64,000 nt of DNA from NCBI GenBank assembly GCA_018819105.1, contig JAHJQV010000033.1:21438-85437 (forward strand), written 5' to 3'. Shown piece by piece: positions 24,600-35,422 of this stretch. The notes beneath the pieces are model-generated. The model did not search any database. It worked only from the letters and a program-made list of their open reading frames with translations, and was not told the origin of the DNA. Made by a program: the position numbers and the translations under genes. Source of the DNA: Gammaproteobacteria bacterium (GTDB lineage Bacteria; Pseudomonadota; Gammaproteobacteria; Xanthomonadales; Wenzhouxiangellaceae). Position 1 is the stretch's first letter; every line of letters begins with the position of its first letter.

Positions 24600-27141
24600 C
24601 GTCCTCAACGGCCTGCACCTGCGCCAGACCGACCAGCTGCTCATTCTCGTCCAGACGGATGACGCGCACACCCTGGGTGTTGCGACCCAGCACCGAGATT
24701 TCTGCCGCCGGTGTGCGCACCAGTGTGCCGCTGTTGCTGATCAGCATGACATCGTCGTCATCACCGGCCAGAATGGCCCCGACCAGGTCGCCGTTGCGGG
24801 CGCTGGTCTGAATGGCGATCACGCCCTGTCCACCACGCCCGTGCAGCGGAAATTCGCTGATCGGTGTACGCTTGCCATAGCCGTTGGCAGTCGCCAGCAT
24901 CACCGAGGCATCGACCTCGGCGGCAACGATCTGCATGGACATGACCTGCTGATCCGGCTGCAGTCGCATGCCGCGCACGCCACGTGCAGTGCGGCCCATG
25001 GAGCGCACGGCACGCTCGTTGAAGCGCACGCATTTGCCGGAGTTGGCGAACAACATGATGTCCATGCTGCCACCGGTCAGCGCCACGTTGACCAGGCGAT
25101 CATCGTCATCCAGCGAGATTGCCCAGATGCCGTTCGCGCGCGGGCGGGAATAATCCGACAGCGGGGTTTTCTTCACCGTGCCATTGGCGGTGGCGAATAC
25201 CACAAACTGGTCGTCGGGAAAATCCCTGACCGGCAGCACGGCGTTGACCTGTTCGTCCTGATCAAGCGGCAGCAGATTGACAAAGGGCTTGCCGCGACTG
25301 GCGTGGCTGGCGTTGGGCAGCTCATACACCTTGATCCAGTAGACCTTGCCAGCGCTGGTAAAACACAACAGCGTGTCATGCGTGTTGGTGACCCACAGCC
25401 GTTCGATAAAGTCCTCGTCTTTCATGCGCGTGGCAGAGCGGCCACGGCCACCACGATGCTGCGCCTGGTAACGATCCAGGCTCTGCATCTTGGCGTAGCC
25501 GGCATGCGACAGCGTGACCACGACATCCTCCTCCGCGATCATGTCCTCCATGCTCAGATTCAGATGCTGATCAAGAATCACGGTGCGGCGATCATCGCCA
25601 AACTGATCCCGCACTTCGATCAGCTCATCCCTGATCACGCCGGTCATGACATCCGGTTCTGCCAGGACTTTCAACAGGTAACGGATGTTTTCAATAATTT
25701 CTTTATATTCATTGGTGAGCTTTTCCTGCTCCAGCCCGGTCAGCTTCTGCAGGCGCAGATCCAGAATCGCCTGCGCCTGAATGGCAGACAGCTGATAGCC
25801 GTCCTGGTGCAGACCGAACTCGGCCGTGAGCCCTTCCGGGCGTGAATCGCTGGCCCCCTCGCCGCCCAACAGTGCCGCCACCATGCCGGCATCCCAGCGT
25901 CGCTGCTGCAACTGCTCACGGGCTTCCGCCGGACTCGCCGCCGCCTTGATCAGGGCGATGATTTCATCCACATTGGCCAGCGCCACGGTGAGCCCTTCGA
26001 GGATGTGCGCACGATCACGCGCCTTGCGCAATTCATACAGGGTGCGACGGGTGACCACATCGCGGCGATGCTTGAGGAAAGCCTGAAGAATTTCCTTCAG
26101 GTTGAGCAGGCGCGGCCGGCCATCCACCAGCGCCACCATGTTGATGCCGAATACGGTTTGCAACTGGGTCATGCTGTAGAGTTTGTTCAGCGTCACCTCC
26201 GGCACTTCACCGCGCTTGAGCTCGATCACCATGCGCATGCCGTCCTTGTCGGATTCGTCGCGCAGGCCGTCGCTGGCAATGCTTTCGATTTTCTTTTCCC
26301 GCACCAGATCAGCGATCTTGATCAGCAGATTGGCCTTGTTCACCTGATACGGCAATTCGGTAACAATGATGCTCTGCCGACCGCTGTCGGTTTCCTCAAT
26401 GTGCGAGGTGGCGCGCACATGGATGCGTCCACGGCCGGTCGCATACGCTTCACGAATACCACTCGCGCCATTGATGATGCCGGCGGTAGGGAAATCCGGT
26501 CCCGGCAGGTATTCCATCAGGCCGGGGATGTCCAGTGCAGGATCGGCCAGCAGGGCCAGCGTGGCGTTGATCACTTCGGTGAGGTTGTGCGGTGCCATGT
26601 TGGTGGCCATACCTACGGCAATGCCGGCCGAGCCGTTCACCAGCAGGTTGGGCACCCGCGTCGGCAGCACCACCGGCTCGGTTTCGGTTTCGTCGTAGTT
26701 CTCGATAAAATCGACGGTTTCCTTGTCGATGTCCTCCAACAGCTTGTGCGCCAGACGCGCCATGCGTATTTCGGTGTAACGCATGGCTGCCGGCGAGTCG
26801 CCGTCGACCGAACCGAAGTTGCCTTGGCCGTCAATCAGCATGTAGCGCATGGAAAAATCCTGCGCCATACGCACGATGGTGTCGTACACCGCCGTGTCGC
26901 CATGCGGATGGTATTTACCGATCACATCACCGACCACACGGGCCGATTTCTTGTATGCCTTGTTCCAGTCGTTGCCCAACTCCTGCATGGCATACAGCAC
27001 GCGGCGATGTACCGGCTTGAGACCGTCCCGGACATCCGGCAGCGCCCGCCCCACGATCACACTCATGGCGTAATCGAGGTAGGATTGCTTCATCTCGTCT
27101 TCGAGATTGACAGAAAGAATTTCGCGGGCGATTTCAGCCAT
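24592..27141 (-). CDS. gyrA: DNA gyrase subunit A
   Basis: The breakage-reunion subunit of gyrase, introducing negative supercoils with GyrB. 849 residues from the ATG at 27141 ([20 protein letters not shown]), the standard N-terminus. The catalytic tyrosine region is '[14 protein letters not shown]'. The quinolone-resistance region reads [10 protein letters not shown], placing Thr at 83 and Asp at 87. The GyrA box is QHRGGRG, starting the C-terminal beta-pinwheel, and the protein ends in an acidic tail (VEDDD). Its 3' end overlaps the DUF6065 start by eight bases. mtnA precedes it, as in Pseudomonas-type gene order. Confidence 0.98.
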   Translation of the reverse strand: MAEIAREILSVNLEDEMKQSYLDYAMSVIVGRALPDVRDGLKPVHRRVLYAMQELGNDWNKAYKKSARVVGDVIGKYHPHGDTAVYDTIVRMAQDFSMRYMLIDGQGNFGSVDGDSPAAMRYTEIRMARLAHKLLEDIDKETVDFIENYDETETEPVVLPTRVPNLLVNGSAGIAVGMATNMAPHNLTEVINATLALLADPALDIPGLMEYLPGPDFPTAGIINGASGIREAYATGRGRIHVRATSHIEETDSGRQSIIVTELPYQVNKANLLIKIADLVREKKIESIASDGLRDESDKDGMRMVIELKRGEVPEVTLNKLYSMTQLQTVFGINMVALVDGRPRLLNLKEILQAFLKHRRDVVTRRTLYELRKARDRAHILEGLTVALANVDEIIALIKAAASPAEAREQLQQRRWDAGMVAALLGGEGASDSRPEGLTAEFGLHQDGYQLSAIQAQAILDLRLQKLTGLEQEKLTNEYKEIIENIRYLLKVLAEPDVMTGVIRDELIEVRDQFGDDRRTVILDQHLNLSMEDMIAEEDVVVTLSHAGYAKMQSLDRYQAQHRGGRGRSATRMKDEDFIERLWVTNTHDTLLCFTSAGKVYWIKVYELPNASHASRGKPFVNLLPLDQDEQVNAVLPVRDFPDDQFVVFATANGTVKKTPLSDYSRPRANGIWAISLDDDDRLVNVALTGGSMDIMLFANSGKCVRFNERAVRSMGRTARGVRGMRLQPDQQVMSMQIVAAEVDASVMLATANGYGKRTPISEFPLHGRGGQGVIAIQTSARNGDLVGAILAGDDDDVMLISNSGTLVRTPAAEISVLGRNTQGVRVIRLDENEQLVGLAQVQAVEDDD

Positions 27142-27224
27142 CTGTGAGCACCGTATTGGCATCCGCGACAGGCTCCTGAATGTTGTAATCAGGATGCCGC
27201 AGCGTCTGTGGTCATAAACGTGAA

Positions 27225-27230
27225 ATTATA
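27225..27230 (-). promoter_or_regulatory. Likely -10 element of gyrA
   Basis: A perfect TATAAT on the minus strand (27230-27225), about 85 bases before the gyrA ATG, in a locally AT-rich segment (TATAATTTCACGTTTATGAC). No good -35 is visible at 16-18 bp, as expected if supercoiling or an activator contributes. Confidence 0.5.
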
Positions 27231-27425
27231 GCACGAATCCTAACCTGACGGCAGCCCGAGCCAGACCTGAAAACGAGCTGCCCGGGTCAGATATTATCCC
27301 TGCAGATCAGAAACTTGGATCAACATTTGCCGTCGCCGACAACACCCGGATGCAGGCCGATCAGGCCTGCGGCCGAGACGCTGGTCAGCACCCGAAGGAG
27401 AGCCCACCGTCGGCCAACTGCCAGC

Positions 27426-28547
27426 TCATGCAGACTGCTGCTGCATTGCCAGCAATTTCTGGCGATCCGGTGCCGCGATGACACCACGCTCGGTGACCAG
27501 GTAATCCACCAGCGCAGCGGGGGTGACATCGAACACCGGATTCCATGCCATGCTGCCGGCACGCGCCACCCGCTGCCCCTGAAACGCCAGCACCTCGTCG
27601 CTGTCGCGCAGCTCAATCTCGATTTCGGCACCACTGGCGGTATTCACATCCACCGTCGACCACGGCACCACAACCATGGTTTTGACGCCATGATGACGCG
27701 CCACCAGCATGGCCTGATAGGTGCCGATCTTGTTTGCCACATCGCCATTGGCGGCAACCCGGTCGGCACCGACAATCAGCCAGTCGACCTGCTTCGAGGC
27801 CATCAGCCAGGCAGCCGCAGCATCGATGATGACCTGGCACGGCACCCCAAGGCGATGCAATTCCCATTCAGTGAGCCGACTGCCCTGCAGCCAGGGCCGG
27901 GTCTCGTCGGCATACACCTGACGCAGTTTGCCCTGTGCATGCGCCTGCACTATCACCCCGATCGCTGTGCCCACCCCGGCGGTGGCCAGCGCACCGGTGT
28001 TGCAATGGGTCAATACCGTGCTGTCGGTGTCCAGCAGGGCGCTGCCCAGCTCGGCCAGACGCTGGTTGGCGGCGAGATCGTCCTGCTGGATCTGCACGGC
28101 ACGCTGCGCCAGCGCGCTGAGCAGTGCCTCAACATCAACACCGGCCTGGATCTGATCGCCAATGCCGGCGGCGTCCAGCACCTGCTGCATGCTGGCAATG
28201 GCCCAGCGCAGATTCACCGCCGTCGGACGCGCTTGCAGCAGGCGCTGGCAATCCGCCCGCCAGTGCACTGGCCAATCCTGGTCTGTGCCAGCCGCCCGCT
28301 TTCTGGTCGCCCGCTTTCTGGCTGCCAGCACGCAGGCATAGGCGGCGGTGATGCCAATCGCCGGTGCGCCGCGCACCACCAGCGACTGGATGGCGGCAAT
28401 CGCCTGCTGTAGATCGGTGATGTCCAGCCACACTTCTGCGTGTGGCAAGCGCCGCTGATCCAGCAGTTGCAGGTGCGTGCCGCACCAGCGCACTGCTGTA
28501 AAAACATCCAGCGTTGGTGTGGTATGAGCATTGCTGCCTGCTTGCAT
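27426..28547 (-). CDS. mtnA: S-methyl-5-thioribose-1-phosphate isomerase
   Basis: Methionine salvage: isomerises methylthioribose-1-phosphate to methylthioribulose-1-phosphate. 373 residues. Motifs: 'LVVRGAPAIGITAAYACVLA', the catalytic cysteine in LTHCNTGALATAG, the catalytic aspartate in VGADRVAANGDVANKIGTYQ, and the C-terminal 'WNPVFDVTP'. Around residue 80 a direct 12-bp duplication gives RKRAT-RKRAA, a small family-atypical insert. None of the other methionine-salvage genes lies nearby. Confidence 0.95.
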   Translation of the reverse strand: MQAGSNAHTTPTLDVFTAVRWCGTHLQLLDQRRLPHAEVWLDITDLQQAIAAIQSLVVRGAPAIGITAAYACVLAARKRATRKRAAGTDQDWPVHWRADCQRLLQARPTAVNLRWAIASMQQVLDAAGIGDQIQAGVDVEALLSALAQRAVQIQQDDLAANQRLAELGSALLDTDSTVLTHCNTGALATAGVGTAIGVIVQAHAQGKLRQVYADETRPWLQGSRLTEWELHRLGVPCQVIIDAAAAWLMASKQVDWLIVGADRVAANGDVANKIGTYQAMLVARHHGVKTMVVVPWSTVDVNTASGAEIEIELRDSDEVLAFQGQRVARAGSMAWNPVFDVTPAALVDYLVTERGVIAAPDRQKLLAMQQQSA

Positions 28548-28760
28548 CGGGTTTCTCTTGATATCTCTACTAGGGGATCTGCTATATGACAGCCAGGGCA
28601 GTCATTCTATCAATGTCAGTGCAGCGGATTGTTCGTCAGCCGCAGCAATGCTGGCGATCCGTGTTGATGTCCACTAAAATGATTCGCCGGCATGAGCCGT
28701 GGCAGGAACCTCTGCCAGGCTCTGCACTCCATGACCCATAACCACGTACAGATTTTCGCT

Positions 28761-29444
28761 ATGAACCACATCATCACGCTCATCCGGTCGCGCCAGGCGC
28801 GTCCTCTTCTGCTTGCTGCAATTTTACTGGCAACGTTTGGCAACAGCCCGGCCCAGACCCAGACCCAGACACAGACCGGCAATGAGGCCGCAGCAGCTGC
28901 GGCCAGCACGCTGCCCGAGGTCACCGCCACCAGACCGCAAGTCATCATACACACCAGCATGGGCGACATCCGCCTGCAGCTGTTCGCCGATCGCGCCCCG
29001 GCCACGGTGCGCAATTTCCTGCAGTATGCGCGCGACGATTTTTACAGCGGCACCATTTTTCATCGAGTCATCAGCGGCTTCATGATCCAGGGCGGCGGCT
29101 TCACCGTCGATCTCGAACGCAAGCGCACCAATGAGCCGATCCTCAACGAAGCCGACAACGGTCTGAAGAACACCCGCGGGACCGTGGCCATGGCGCGCAC
29201 CAACAACCCGAATTCTGCCACCAGTCAGTTTTTCATCAATCATGTGACCAATCGGGCACTGGATCACCGCAACAAGAATTCTGCCGCCGACTGGGGTTAT
29301 ACAGTCTTTGGCGAAGTGATCCAGGGCATGGAGGTGGTGGATGCCATTGCCATGGTCGACACCGCACCGCAACCACCGCTGCCCCGCGACGTGCCGGTGG
29401 AGCCGGTGGTGATCAACAGCGTGGAAGTCATCACCGCAGACTGA
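28761..29444 (+). CDS. Exported cyclophilin-type peptidyl-prolyl cis-trans isomerase
   Basis: A 227-residue PpiA/PpiB-type foldase. I choose the ATG at 28761 because it starts a signal peptide (MNHIITLIRSRQARPLLLAA to SPAQ); in-frame upstream methionines add a poor leader. A short TQTQTQTG linker follows, encoded by a CAGACC/CAGACA repeat. The cyclophilin core has VIIHTSMGDIRLQLFADRAP, 'TIFHRVISGFMIQGGGF', 'AMARTNNPNSATSQFFINH' and 'YTVFGEVIQGMEVVDAI'. Likely periplasmic. lpxH begins nine bases after the stop, as the ppiB-lpxH pair does in E. coli. Confidence 0.92.
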   Translation: MNHIITLIRSRQARPLLLAAILLATFGNSPAQTQTQTQTGNEAAAAAASTLPEVTATRPQVIIHTSMGDIRLQLFADRAPATVRNFLQYARDDFYSGTIFHRVISGFMIQGGGFTVDLERKRTNEPILNEADNGLKNTRGTVAMARTNNPNSATSQFFINHVTNRALDHRNKNSAADWGYTVFGEVIQGMEVVDAIAMVDTAPQPPLPRDVPVEPVVINSVEVITAD

Positions 29445-29453
29445 GCACAGCCG

Positions 29454-30209
29454 TTGAGCGGTCACGCCAGCACGCTGCGCCGTGCCGACAATGCCCTGCT
29501 GTTGTCGGATGTGCACCTGAGTGCGGCGCGACCTGACATCAGCGAGCGTTTTCTGCACTGTCTGCACCAGCAGCTGCGGGGCGTCGATCAGCTGTTCATC
29601 CTTGGCGATCTGTTCGAGTTGTGGATCGGCGACGACGCGGCCGATGCGCTGGCTGATGAGCTCGGCAGCAGCCTGGCTGCGATCGCTGCCACCGGGGTGC
29701 AGATCCACTTTATGCACGGCAATCGTGATTTTCTGCTGGGCACACAGTATGCCGCTAAGGCCGGCATGCAACTGCTGCCTGATCCCAGCATCGTGGTATC
29801 CGGTCAGCGGCGGATACTGCTGGCGCATGGTGATGCGTGGTGTACCGACGACCTGCCCTATCAGGCACTGCGCAGACAGGTGCGAGATCCTGCCTGGCAG
29901 CGTGAGTTCCTGGCGCTGTCACCAGCGCAGCGGCTGGCCATGGCACAGCAGGCGCGTGATGCCAGTCGCAACCACACCAGCCAGGCCAGTGAGGACATCA
30001 TGGATGTGAACCCGGATCAGGTGGTGCACGCGTTTGCGCAGCATCAGGTCGATTGCATCATTCATGGCCACACCCACCGACCGGCCGATCATCGGCATGC
30101 GGAAGGGCTGCGCCACGTACTGGGTGACTGGTATCAGCACAGCAGCTGGTTGCGCTTGCGCGCTGGCGAGTTAAGCCGGCACGGCAGGGTACTGACAAGC
30201 GCCGGATAA
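29454..30209 (+). CDS. lpxH: UDP-2,3-diacylglucosamine diphosphatase
   Basis: Cleaves UDP-2,3-diacylglucosamine to lipid X at the membrane surface in lipid A synthesis. A calcineurin-type phosphoesterase of 251 residues with all metal motifs: LLSDVHLS, LGDLFELWIGDD, MHGNRDFLLG, LLAHGDAWCTDD and IIHGHTHRP, followed by LGDWYQHSSW. The start is the TTG at 29454; the next alternative would remove the first metal-binding block. The gene is convergent with glmM, 17 bp apart. Confidence 0.95.
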   Translation: MSGHASTLRRADNALLLSDVHLSAARPDISERFLHCLHQQLRGVDQLFILGDLFELWIGDDAADALADELGSSLAAIAATGVQIHFMHGNRDFLLGTQYAAKAGMQLLPDPSIVVSGQRRILLAHGDAWCTDDLPYQALRRQVRDPAWQREFLALSPAQRLAMAQQARDASRNHTSQASEDIMDVNPDQVVHAFAQHQVDCIIHGHTHRPADHRHAEGLRHVLGDWYQHSSWLRLRAGELSRHGRVLTSAG

Positions 30210-30226
30210 GCTGCCCTGATCAGCGC

Positions 30227-31633
30227 TCAGCCGGCGGCGGCGGTTTCCCTGATCACCAGCGCCAGTTGCTCGGCCAGCTCACCGGCACGATCCTGGCGAT
30301 CATGCTCGACCATGACCCGGATCACCGGCTCGGTCCCGGAAGGCCGCAATACCAGTCGTCCATGGCCATCGAGTTCGGCGGTGATGGCGGTGACCGCATC
30401 AATAATTGGGCGCGCGGCACTGAGCACATCCCAGCGCTGCAGTGACAATGGCACGTTGATCAGCACCTGCGGCATCAGTTGCAGTCCGTTCAACGCATCG
30501 GCCAGACATCGCTCGCTGTCGGCCAGTGCTGCCAGCACCTGCAGTGCGGCAATGATGCCATCGCCAAACGGTGTCTTGTCCAGACACAGGATGTGTCCGG
30601 CGGTTTCTCCGCCAAGCTGCCAGCCCAGCGCCTCCAGGCGTTGCTGCACGTAGCGGTCGCCGACGCGTTCGCGCACGAATGCGACGCGGCGCTGCTTGAG
30701 CACCCTGGCCAGCGCCTCATTGCTCATCAGGGTACCCACCACACCGCGCTGTTCGTCCAGCATGCCGCGCTGCTGATAATGACAGGCAAGCACGTAGAGC
30801 ATGCCGTCGCCGTCCACCAGTCGCCCCAGATGATCGACCATCTGCACCCGATCGGCATCGCCGTCAAAAGCGATGCCCAGATCGGCCGAGTGCTGCAATA
30901 CTGCCTGCTGCAGGCTGCTGATGGCGGTGGAGCCACAGTCACGATTGATGTTGCTGCCATCCGGACGATTGTGAATCGCAATCACGTTTGCGCCGAGTTC
31001 GCGGAACACCGCCGGGGCCGCCTGATACGCCGCACCGTTGGCACAATCGACCACCATGGTGATGCCATCCAGGCTGCGACCGCCGGGAAACGTGGACTTG
31101 CAGAATTCCACATAGCGTCCCACCGCATCGTCGATGCGACGGGCCTTGCCGATGGCATCGTCGGCCGACATGGGCAGATAATCCTGCGCCTGCAGCTGCA
31201 TCAGCATGGTGCTGATGGCCTGCTGTTGCGCATCGCTGAGTTTTTCACCACGCCGGCCGAACAGCTTGATGCCATTGTCGTGATAGGGATTGTGCGAGGC
31301 GGAGATGACCAGTCCGGCGCAGGCGTTCAGTGTGCGCGTCAGATAGGCAGTGGCCGGGGTTGGCAGGGGACCGAGCATGGCGATGTCGGCACCGGCAGCG
31401 GCGAGGCCGGCTTCCAGCGCCGACTCGAACATGTAGCCGGAGCGTCGCGTGTCCTTGCCGATGACCACTTCCGGGTGCTGGGCGTCGCGCATCACCTTGC
31501 CCACCGCATAACCCAGTCGCAGCACAAAATCAGGGGTGATCGGCGGTGTGCCTACACGGCCGCGGATGCCGTCGGTGCCGAAAAAGGCAATGTCCTGATG
31601 GTCGCTGGCTGTGGATGGGCTGTTTGCTGTCAT
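30227..31633 (-). CDS. glmM: Phosphoglucosamine mutase
   Basis: Interconverts glucosamine-6-phosphate and glucosamine-1-phosphate for peptidoglycan and LPS. 468 residues from the ATG at 31633; the 25 codons open upstream look unlike the family. Motifs: IAFFGTDGIRGRVGTPPITP, 'VVIGKDTRRSGYMFESAL', the phosphoserine in VISASHNPYHDNGIKLFG, the metal-binding IAFDGDADRVQMVD, and 'RPSGTEPVIRVMVE'. Last gene of the rlmE-ftsH-folP-glmM run. The usual neighbours tpiA and secG are absent; lpxH converges instead. Confidence 0.97.
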   Translation of the reverse strand: MTANSPSTASDHQDIAFFGTDGIRGRVGTPPITPDFVLRLGYAVGKVMRDAQHPEVVIGKDTRRSGYMFESALEAGLAAAGADIAMLGPLPTPATAYLTRTLNACAGLVISASHNPYHDNGIKLFGRRGEKLSDAQQQAISTMLMQLQAQDYLPMSADDAIGKARRIDDAVGRYVEFCKSTFPGGRSLDGITMVVDCANGAAYQAAPAVFRELGANVIAIHNRPDGSNINRDCGSTAISSLQQAVLQHSADLGIAFDGDADRVQMVDHLGRLVDGDGMLYVLACHYQQRGMLDEQRGVVGTLMSNEALARVLKQRRVAFVRERVGDRYVQQRLEALGWQLGGETAGHILCLDKTPFGDGIIAALQVLAALADSERCLADALNGLQLMPQVLINVPLSLQRWDVLSAARPIIDAVTAITAELDGHGRLVLRPSGTEPVIRVMVEHDRQDRAGELAEQLALVIRETAAAG

Positions 31634-31710
31634 GGTGTGTCTGTGGTCTGCTGCTGTGGCTCTGTGCCGCCTGGCACAGCCGTCCGGGAGCGATCGGCAG
31701 ACGCCCACAC

Positions 31711-32625
31711 TCAGTGAGCGTTGTCGTGATCGCGGTCAGGCTGACGCAGCGCCGTGAGCACTGCCAGCGCGTCGCGCATGGGCGTCACATCATGCGTTCT
31801 GATGATGCTGGCACCATGCATCACCGCCACGCTCGCCGCCACCGTGCCCGCCACAATGCGCTGCGGCGGTGCAATGGCTGCGCTGGCGCTGCTGGCGGAT
31901 GTCCCGCTGTAGGCTGCGAGCAGGCCGGCCAGCATGGATTTGCGCGAGATGCCCACCAGCATCGGCAGCTCACCCGACTGGCGGCGTGCCAGTTCATGCT
32001 GCAGCTGCGGCAGCTGTGCAAGTAGCCGGGTATTATGCGCCAAAGTCTTGCCGAATCCAAATCCGGGATCCACCACCAGACGTTTGCGGGCCACGCCCTG
32101 CTGCATGCAGGCCTGCACCCGTGCGGCCAGGAATTCCGCGACTTCATTGATCACATCGCTGTAGACAGGTGCCTGTTGCATGCTGCGCGGCTGACCCTGC
32201 ATGTGCATCAGGCAGATGCCGCAGCCGCTGTCAGCGGCGGTCTGCAGCATGCCGGTTTCGCGCAGGGCGCGCACATCATTGATGATGTCGATGTGCTCCC
32301 GGGCAGCAGCCAGCACAACAGCTTTGCTCGTGTCCAGGCTGATGAATGCAGCGGGGAAAGCACTGCGCAAGGCTGCCAGCACCGGCAGCACGCGATCGAT
32401 TTCCTCCTCTGCGCTGACCTCGGCTGCGCCGGGCCGGGTTGACTCGCCGCCGACATCGATGATGTGCGCACCCTGCTCCAGCATCGTCCCGGCATGGTCA
32501 ACCGCCTGCTGCAACTGCAGCCAGCGGCCGCCGTCGGAAAAGGAGTCGGGGGTAACATTGAGCACCCCCATGATGCGCGGCTGGCTCAGATCGAGCCAGC
32601 GCTCACGACATTGCCAGCGGCTCAC
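31711..32625 (-). CDS. folP: Dihydropteroate synthase
   Basis: Condenses p-aminobenzoate with dihydropterin pyrophosphate, the sulfonamide target. Motifs: RIMGVLNVTPDSFSDGGRW, HIIDVGGESTRPGAAEVSAE, 'INDVRAL', 'LVVDPGFGFGKTLAHN', 'LVGISRKSMLAGL', and 'IIRTHDV'. The GTG at 32625 is the best start, giving 304 residues: an ATG at 32748 would place 41 unconserved residues inside the ftsH 3' end. This start is a judgement call. glmM begins 77 bp downstream. Confidence 0.94.
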   Translation of the reverse strand: MSRWQCRERWLDLSQPRIMGVLNVTPDSFSDGGRWLQLQQAVDHAGTMLEQGAHIIDVGGESTRPGAAEVSAEEEIDRVLPVLAALRSAFPAAFISLDTSKAVVLAAAREHIDIINDVRALRETGMLQTAADSGCGICLMHMQGQPRSMQQAPVYSDVINEVAEFLAARVQACMQQGVARKRLVVDPGFGFGKTLAHNTRLLAQLPQLQHELARRQSGELPMLVGISRKSMLAGLLAAYSGTSASSASAAIAPPQRIVAGTVAASVAVMHGASIIRTHDVTPMRDALAVLTALRQPDRDHDNAH

Positions 32626-32680
32626 CAGCCAGCCACCATGGCCATCCTGTGCACGGCTTGCTTCGCAGCGCGTAGCGGGC

Positions 32681-34615
32681 TCAGGTGGCTTGCGGGCTCT
32701 CGTCCAGTCCGCTGACCTTGCCGGTGGATGACTTCTTGCCGCCGCCACGCTTTCCAGGTGGCTCTGCCGGCGGCTGATCGTTCCAGTCTGCCGGCGGATC
32801 CACCGGCTCTCTGGCCATCAGCTGGGCGATCTGCTTGCTGTCGATGGTTTCATACTTCAGCAATGCCTCGGTCATGCTGTGCAGGATGTCCATGTTGTCT
32901 TCGAGAATTTTCTTCGCCCGCGCATAGGATTCATCAATCAGACGCCGCACTTCCTTGTCGATCTGTCGCGCGGTCTCATCCGACACACTCTTGTGCTGGG
33001 TCACCGAACGACCGAGAAACACCTCGTCCTCGTCCTCACTGTAGGACAGCGGCCCCATGGAATCAGACAGCCCCCATTTGGTCACCATGTTGCGGGCGAT
33101 CTTGGTGGCCCGTTCGATGTCGTTGCTGGCACCGGTGGTGACCTGGTCGCTGCCAAAAATCAGTTCTTCGGCGATGCGCCCCCCGAACAGACTGCACAGC
33201 TGGCTCTGCAGATGCCGCTTGCTGTGACTGTACTTGTCTTCTTCCGGCAGGAACATGGTCACGCCCAGCGCACGGCCACGCGGAATGATGCTGACCTTGT
33301 ACACCGGATCGTGTTCCGGCATCAGCCGGCCGACGATGGCATGGCCTGATTCGTGGTAGGCGGTGAGCTTTTTCTCCTTCTCGGACATCACCATGGAGCG
33401 CCGCTCGGCACCCATCATGATCTTGTCCTTGGCGCGTTCAAAATGCTCCATGGTCACCTTGCGACGGTTGCCGCGGGCGGCAAATAGCGCTGCCTCATTG
33501 ACCAGATTGGCCAGATCGGCACCGGAAAATCCAGGCGTTCCACGGGCAATATCACGCGGCTTGACATCGTCATCCAGCGGCACCTTGCGCATGTGCACCT
33601 TGAGGATCTGTTCACGACCGCGCAGATCCGGCAGCGGGACCACCACCTGGCGGTCAAAACGCCCCGGTCGCAGCAGCGCCGGATCAAGCACGTCCGGACG
33701 GTTGGTGGCCGCGATCACGATCACACCCTCTCCGCCTTCAAAGCCATCCATTTCCACCAGCAGCTGATTCAATGTCTGCTCGCGTTCATCGTGACCACCA
33801 CCAAGACCGGCACCACGATGGCGACCGACGGCATCGATTTCGTCGATGAAAATGATGCATGGAGCATGCTTTTTCGCCTGCTCGAACATGTCGCGCACGC
33901 GCGATGCACCGACGCCGACGAACATTTCCACGAAGTCAGAACCGGAGATGGAGAAAAACGGCACCTTGGCCTCGCCGGCGATGGCCTTGGCCAGCAGCGT
34001 CTTACCGGTACCGGGCGGGCCCACCATGAGCAGACCGCGCGGAATGTGCCCACCCAGATTGGTGAACTTGCCCGGTTCACGCAGAAACTCGACCAGTTCC
34101 TGCACCTCGTCCTTGGCCTCTTCGGCACCGGCCACGTCGGCGAAGGTCACGTTGACCTGGTCCTCGCCCTGCATCAGCTTGGCCCGGCTTTTGCCGAAGG
34201 ACATCGCCCCACGACCGCCACCACCTTGCATCTGGCGCATGAAATACACCCACAGGCCAATCAGCAGCAGCACCGGGAAAGCACCGAGGAACAATTCCAG
34301 CAGCACCGAACGGCTTTCCGGCTCGGAGCCGTGGATTTCCACGTCATGATCCAGCAGATCCTTGATCAGGCCGTCGTCCTGCACGCCGAACGTCAGAAAC
34401 GGCGTGCCGTCCTGCAGCGTGCCGGTGATTTTCTTGCCGGTGTTGGTTTCCTGAATGTCCACATCCTGCACCCGGCCGCTCTTGACCTGCTCCAGAAATG
34501 CGGAATAACTCAGCTCCTGCTGTTGTCTGGTGTCCTGAGTGTAGTGCTGAAACACTGACATCAGTACCACCGCGATAAATACCCACAGGATGAGATTCTT
34601 GACCATGTCGTTCAA
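32681..34615 (-). CDS. ftsH: ATP-dependent zinc metalloprotease FtsH
   Basis: Membrane-anchored AAA+ protease that degrades membrane and short-lived cytosolic proteins such as LpxC. 644 residues. Two N-terminal membrane spans flank a periplasmic domain ([19 protein letters not shown] and '[20 protein letters not shown]'); then Walker A GPPGTGKT, Walker [12 protein letters not shown], the SRH '[20 protein letters not shown]', and the zinc site HESGH (HEAGH in E. coli). The TTG at 34615 is preferred over the ATG three codons later because AGGA sits seven bases before the TTG. Confidence 0.98.
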   Translation of the reverse strand: MNDMVKNLILWVFIAVVLMSVFQHYTQDTRQQQELSYSAFLEQVKSGRVQDVDIQETNTGKKITGTLQDGTPFLTFGVQDDGLIKDLLDHDVEIHGSEPESRSVLLELFLGAFPVLLLIGLWVYFMRQMQGGGGRGAMSFGKSRAKLMQGEDQVNVTFADVAGAEEAKDEVQELVEFLREPGKFTNLGGHIPRGLLMVGPPGTGKTLLAKAIAGEAKVPFFSISGSDFVEMFVGVGASRVRDMFEQAKKHAPCIIFIDEIDAVGRHRGAGLGGGHDEREQTLNQLLVEMDGFEGGEGVIVIAATNRPDVLDPALLRPGRFDRQVVVPLPDLRGREQILKVHMRKVPLDDDVKPRDIARGTPGFSGADLANLVNEAALFAARGNRRKVTMEHFERAKDKIMMGAERRSMVMSEKEKKLTAYHESGHAIVGRLMPEHDPVYKVSIIPRGRALGVTMFLPEEDKYSHSKRHLQSQLCSLFGGRIAEELIFGSDQVTTGASNDIERATKIARNMVTKWGLSDSMGPLSYSEDEDEVFLGRSVTQHKSVSDETARQIDKEVRRLIDESYARAKKILEDNMDILHSMTEALLKYETIDSKQIAQLMAREPVDPPADWNDQPPAEPPGKRGGGKKSSTGKVSGLDESPQAT

Positions 34616-34709
34616 AACGTATTCCTCATTTCGTCGTTGTCAGTCAGGCTGATCATGCAGCCGCAGCCCTGGCCGTGGCCAGGCAGCAGGCAGGTAAATC
34701 TGTCGTCGT

Positions 34710-35330
34710 TCATTGCAGCAACCCGGTCGCCACCATGTATTGTTCGCGACTGCGGTCACGAGAAGATTCGGGCTTGTGCATGCGCACCTGGGCAAATTCA
34801 CTGCGCGCCTGCTGCAGCAGGGCATCAAAGCCTTCGCCCTGAAACACTTTGCACACCCAGTGACCACCAGGTGTCAGCTGCTCACGGGCAAAATCCAGTG
34901 CCAGTTCAGCCAGGTACATCGCCTGGGTCTGATCGACACTGCGCACACCACTGATATTGGGCGCCATGTCGGATAAGACAACATCCACAGCGCGACCCTT
35001 CAAAGCAGCCTGCAGCGCCTGCAGCACATCTGACTCGCGAAAATCACCCTGGATGAAGGTCACTTCCGGCAGTGGCTCCATGGCCAGCAGATCGAGTGCA
35101 ATCACCCGTCCGCTGCGGCCCACCACAGTGCTGGCATACTGGCTCCAGCTGCCCGGTGCGGCACCCAGATCCACCACCAGCTGACCCGGTCGCAGCAGGC
35201 GCAGTCGCTGATCCAGCTGCTGCAGTTTGAACGCCGCACGCGAGCGCCAGCCCTGTGCCCGTGCCTGCTGCACCCAGTGATCATCGAAATGTTCCTGCAG
35301 CCAGGCGCGGCTGCTTTTACTTCGTGCCAT
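34710..35330 (-). CDS. rlmE: 23S rRNA 2'-O-ribose U2552 methyltransferase
   Basis: The heat-shock methyltransferase FtsJ/RrmJ. 206 residues from the ATG at 35330 ([20 protein letters not shown]). The SAM-binding loop is [17 protein letters not shown], with '[18 protein letters not shown]' and '[12 protein letters not shown]' carrying catalytic Asp and Lys, and '[19 protein letters not shown]' the final Glu. It heads the rlmE-ftsH-folP-glmM operon and diverges from yhbY, the common gammaproteobacterial arrangement. Confidence 0.97.
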   Translation of the reverse strand: MARSKSSRAWLQEHFDDHWVQQARAQGWRSRAAFKLQQLDQRLRLLRPGQLVVDLGAAPGSWSQYASTVVGRSGRVIALDLLAMEPLPEVTFIQGDFRESDVLQALQAALKGRAVDVVLSDMAPNISGVRSVDQTQAMYLAELALDFAREQLTPGGHWVCKVFQGEGFDALLQQARSEFAQVRMHKPESSRDRSREQYMVATGLLQ

Positions 35331-35422
35331 AATGAGCATCTTTACGCCAGCTGTCGGCAACCCGGCTGACAACAACCGATTGACGACCAGCTTGTTTCAG
35401 TTCTCATCATAGCATCGAATCC

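Noticed and set aside
24562..27147. Long plus-strand frames (24562-25845, 26005-27147) opposite gyrA
   Set aside because: High-GC antisense frames over a strongly conserved gene; no motifs.
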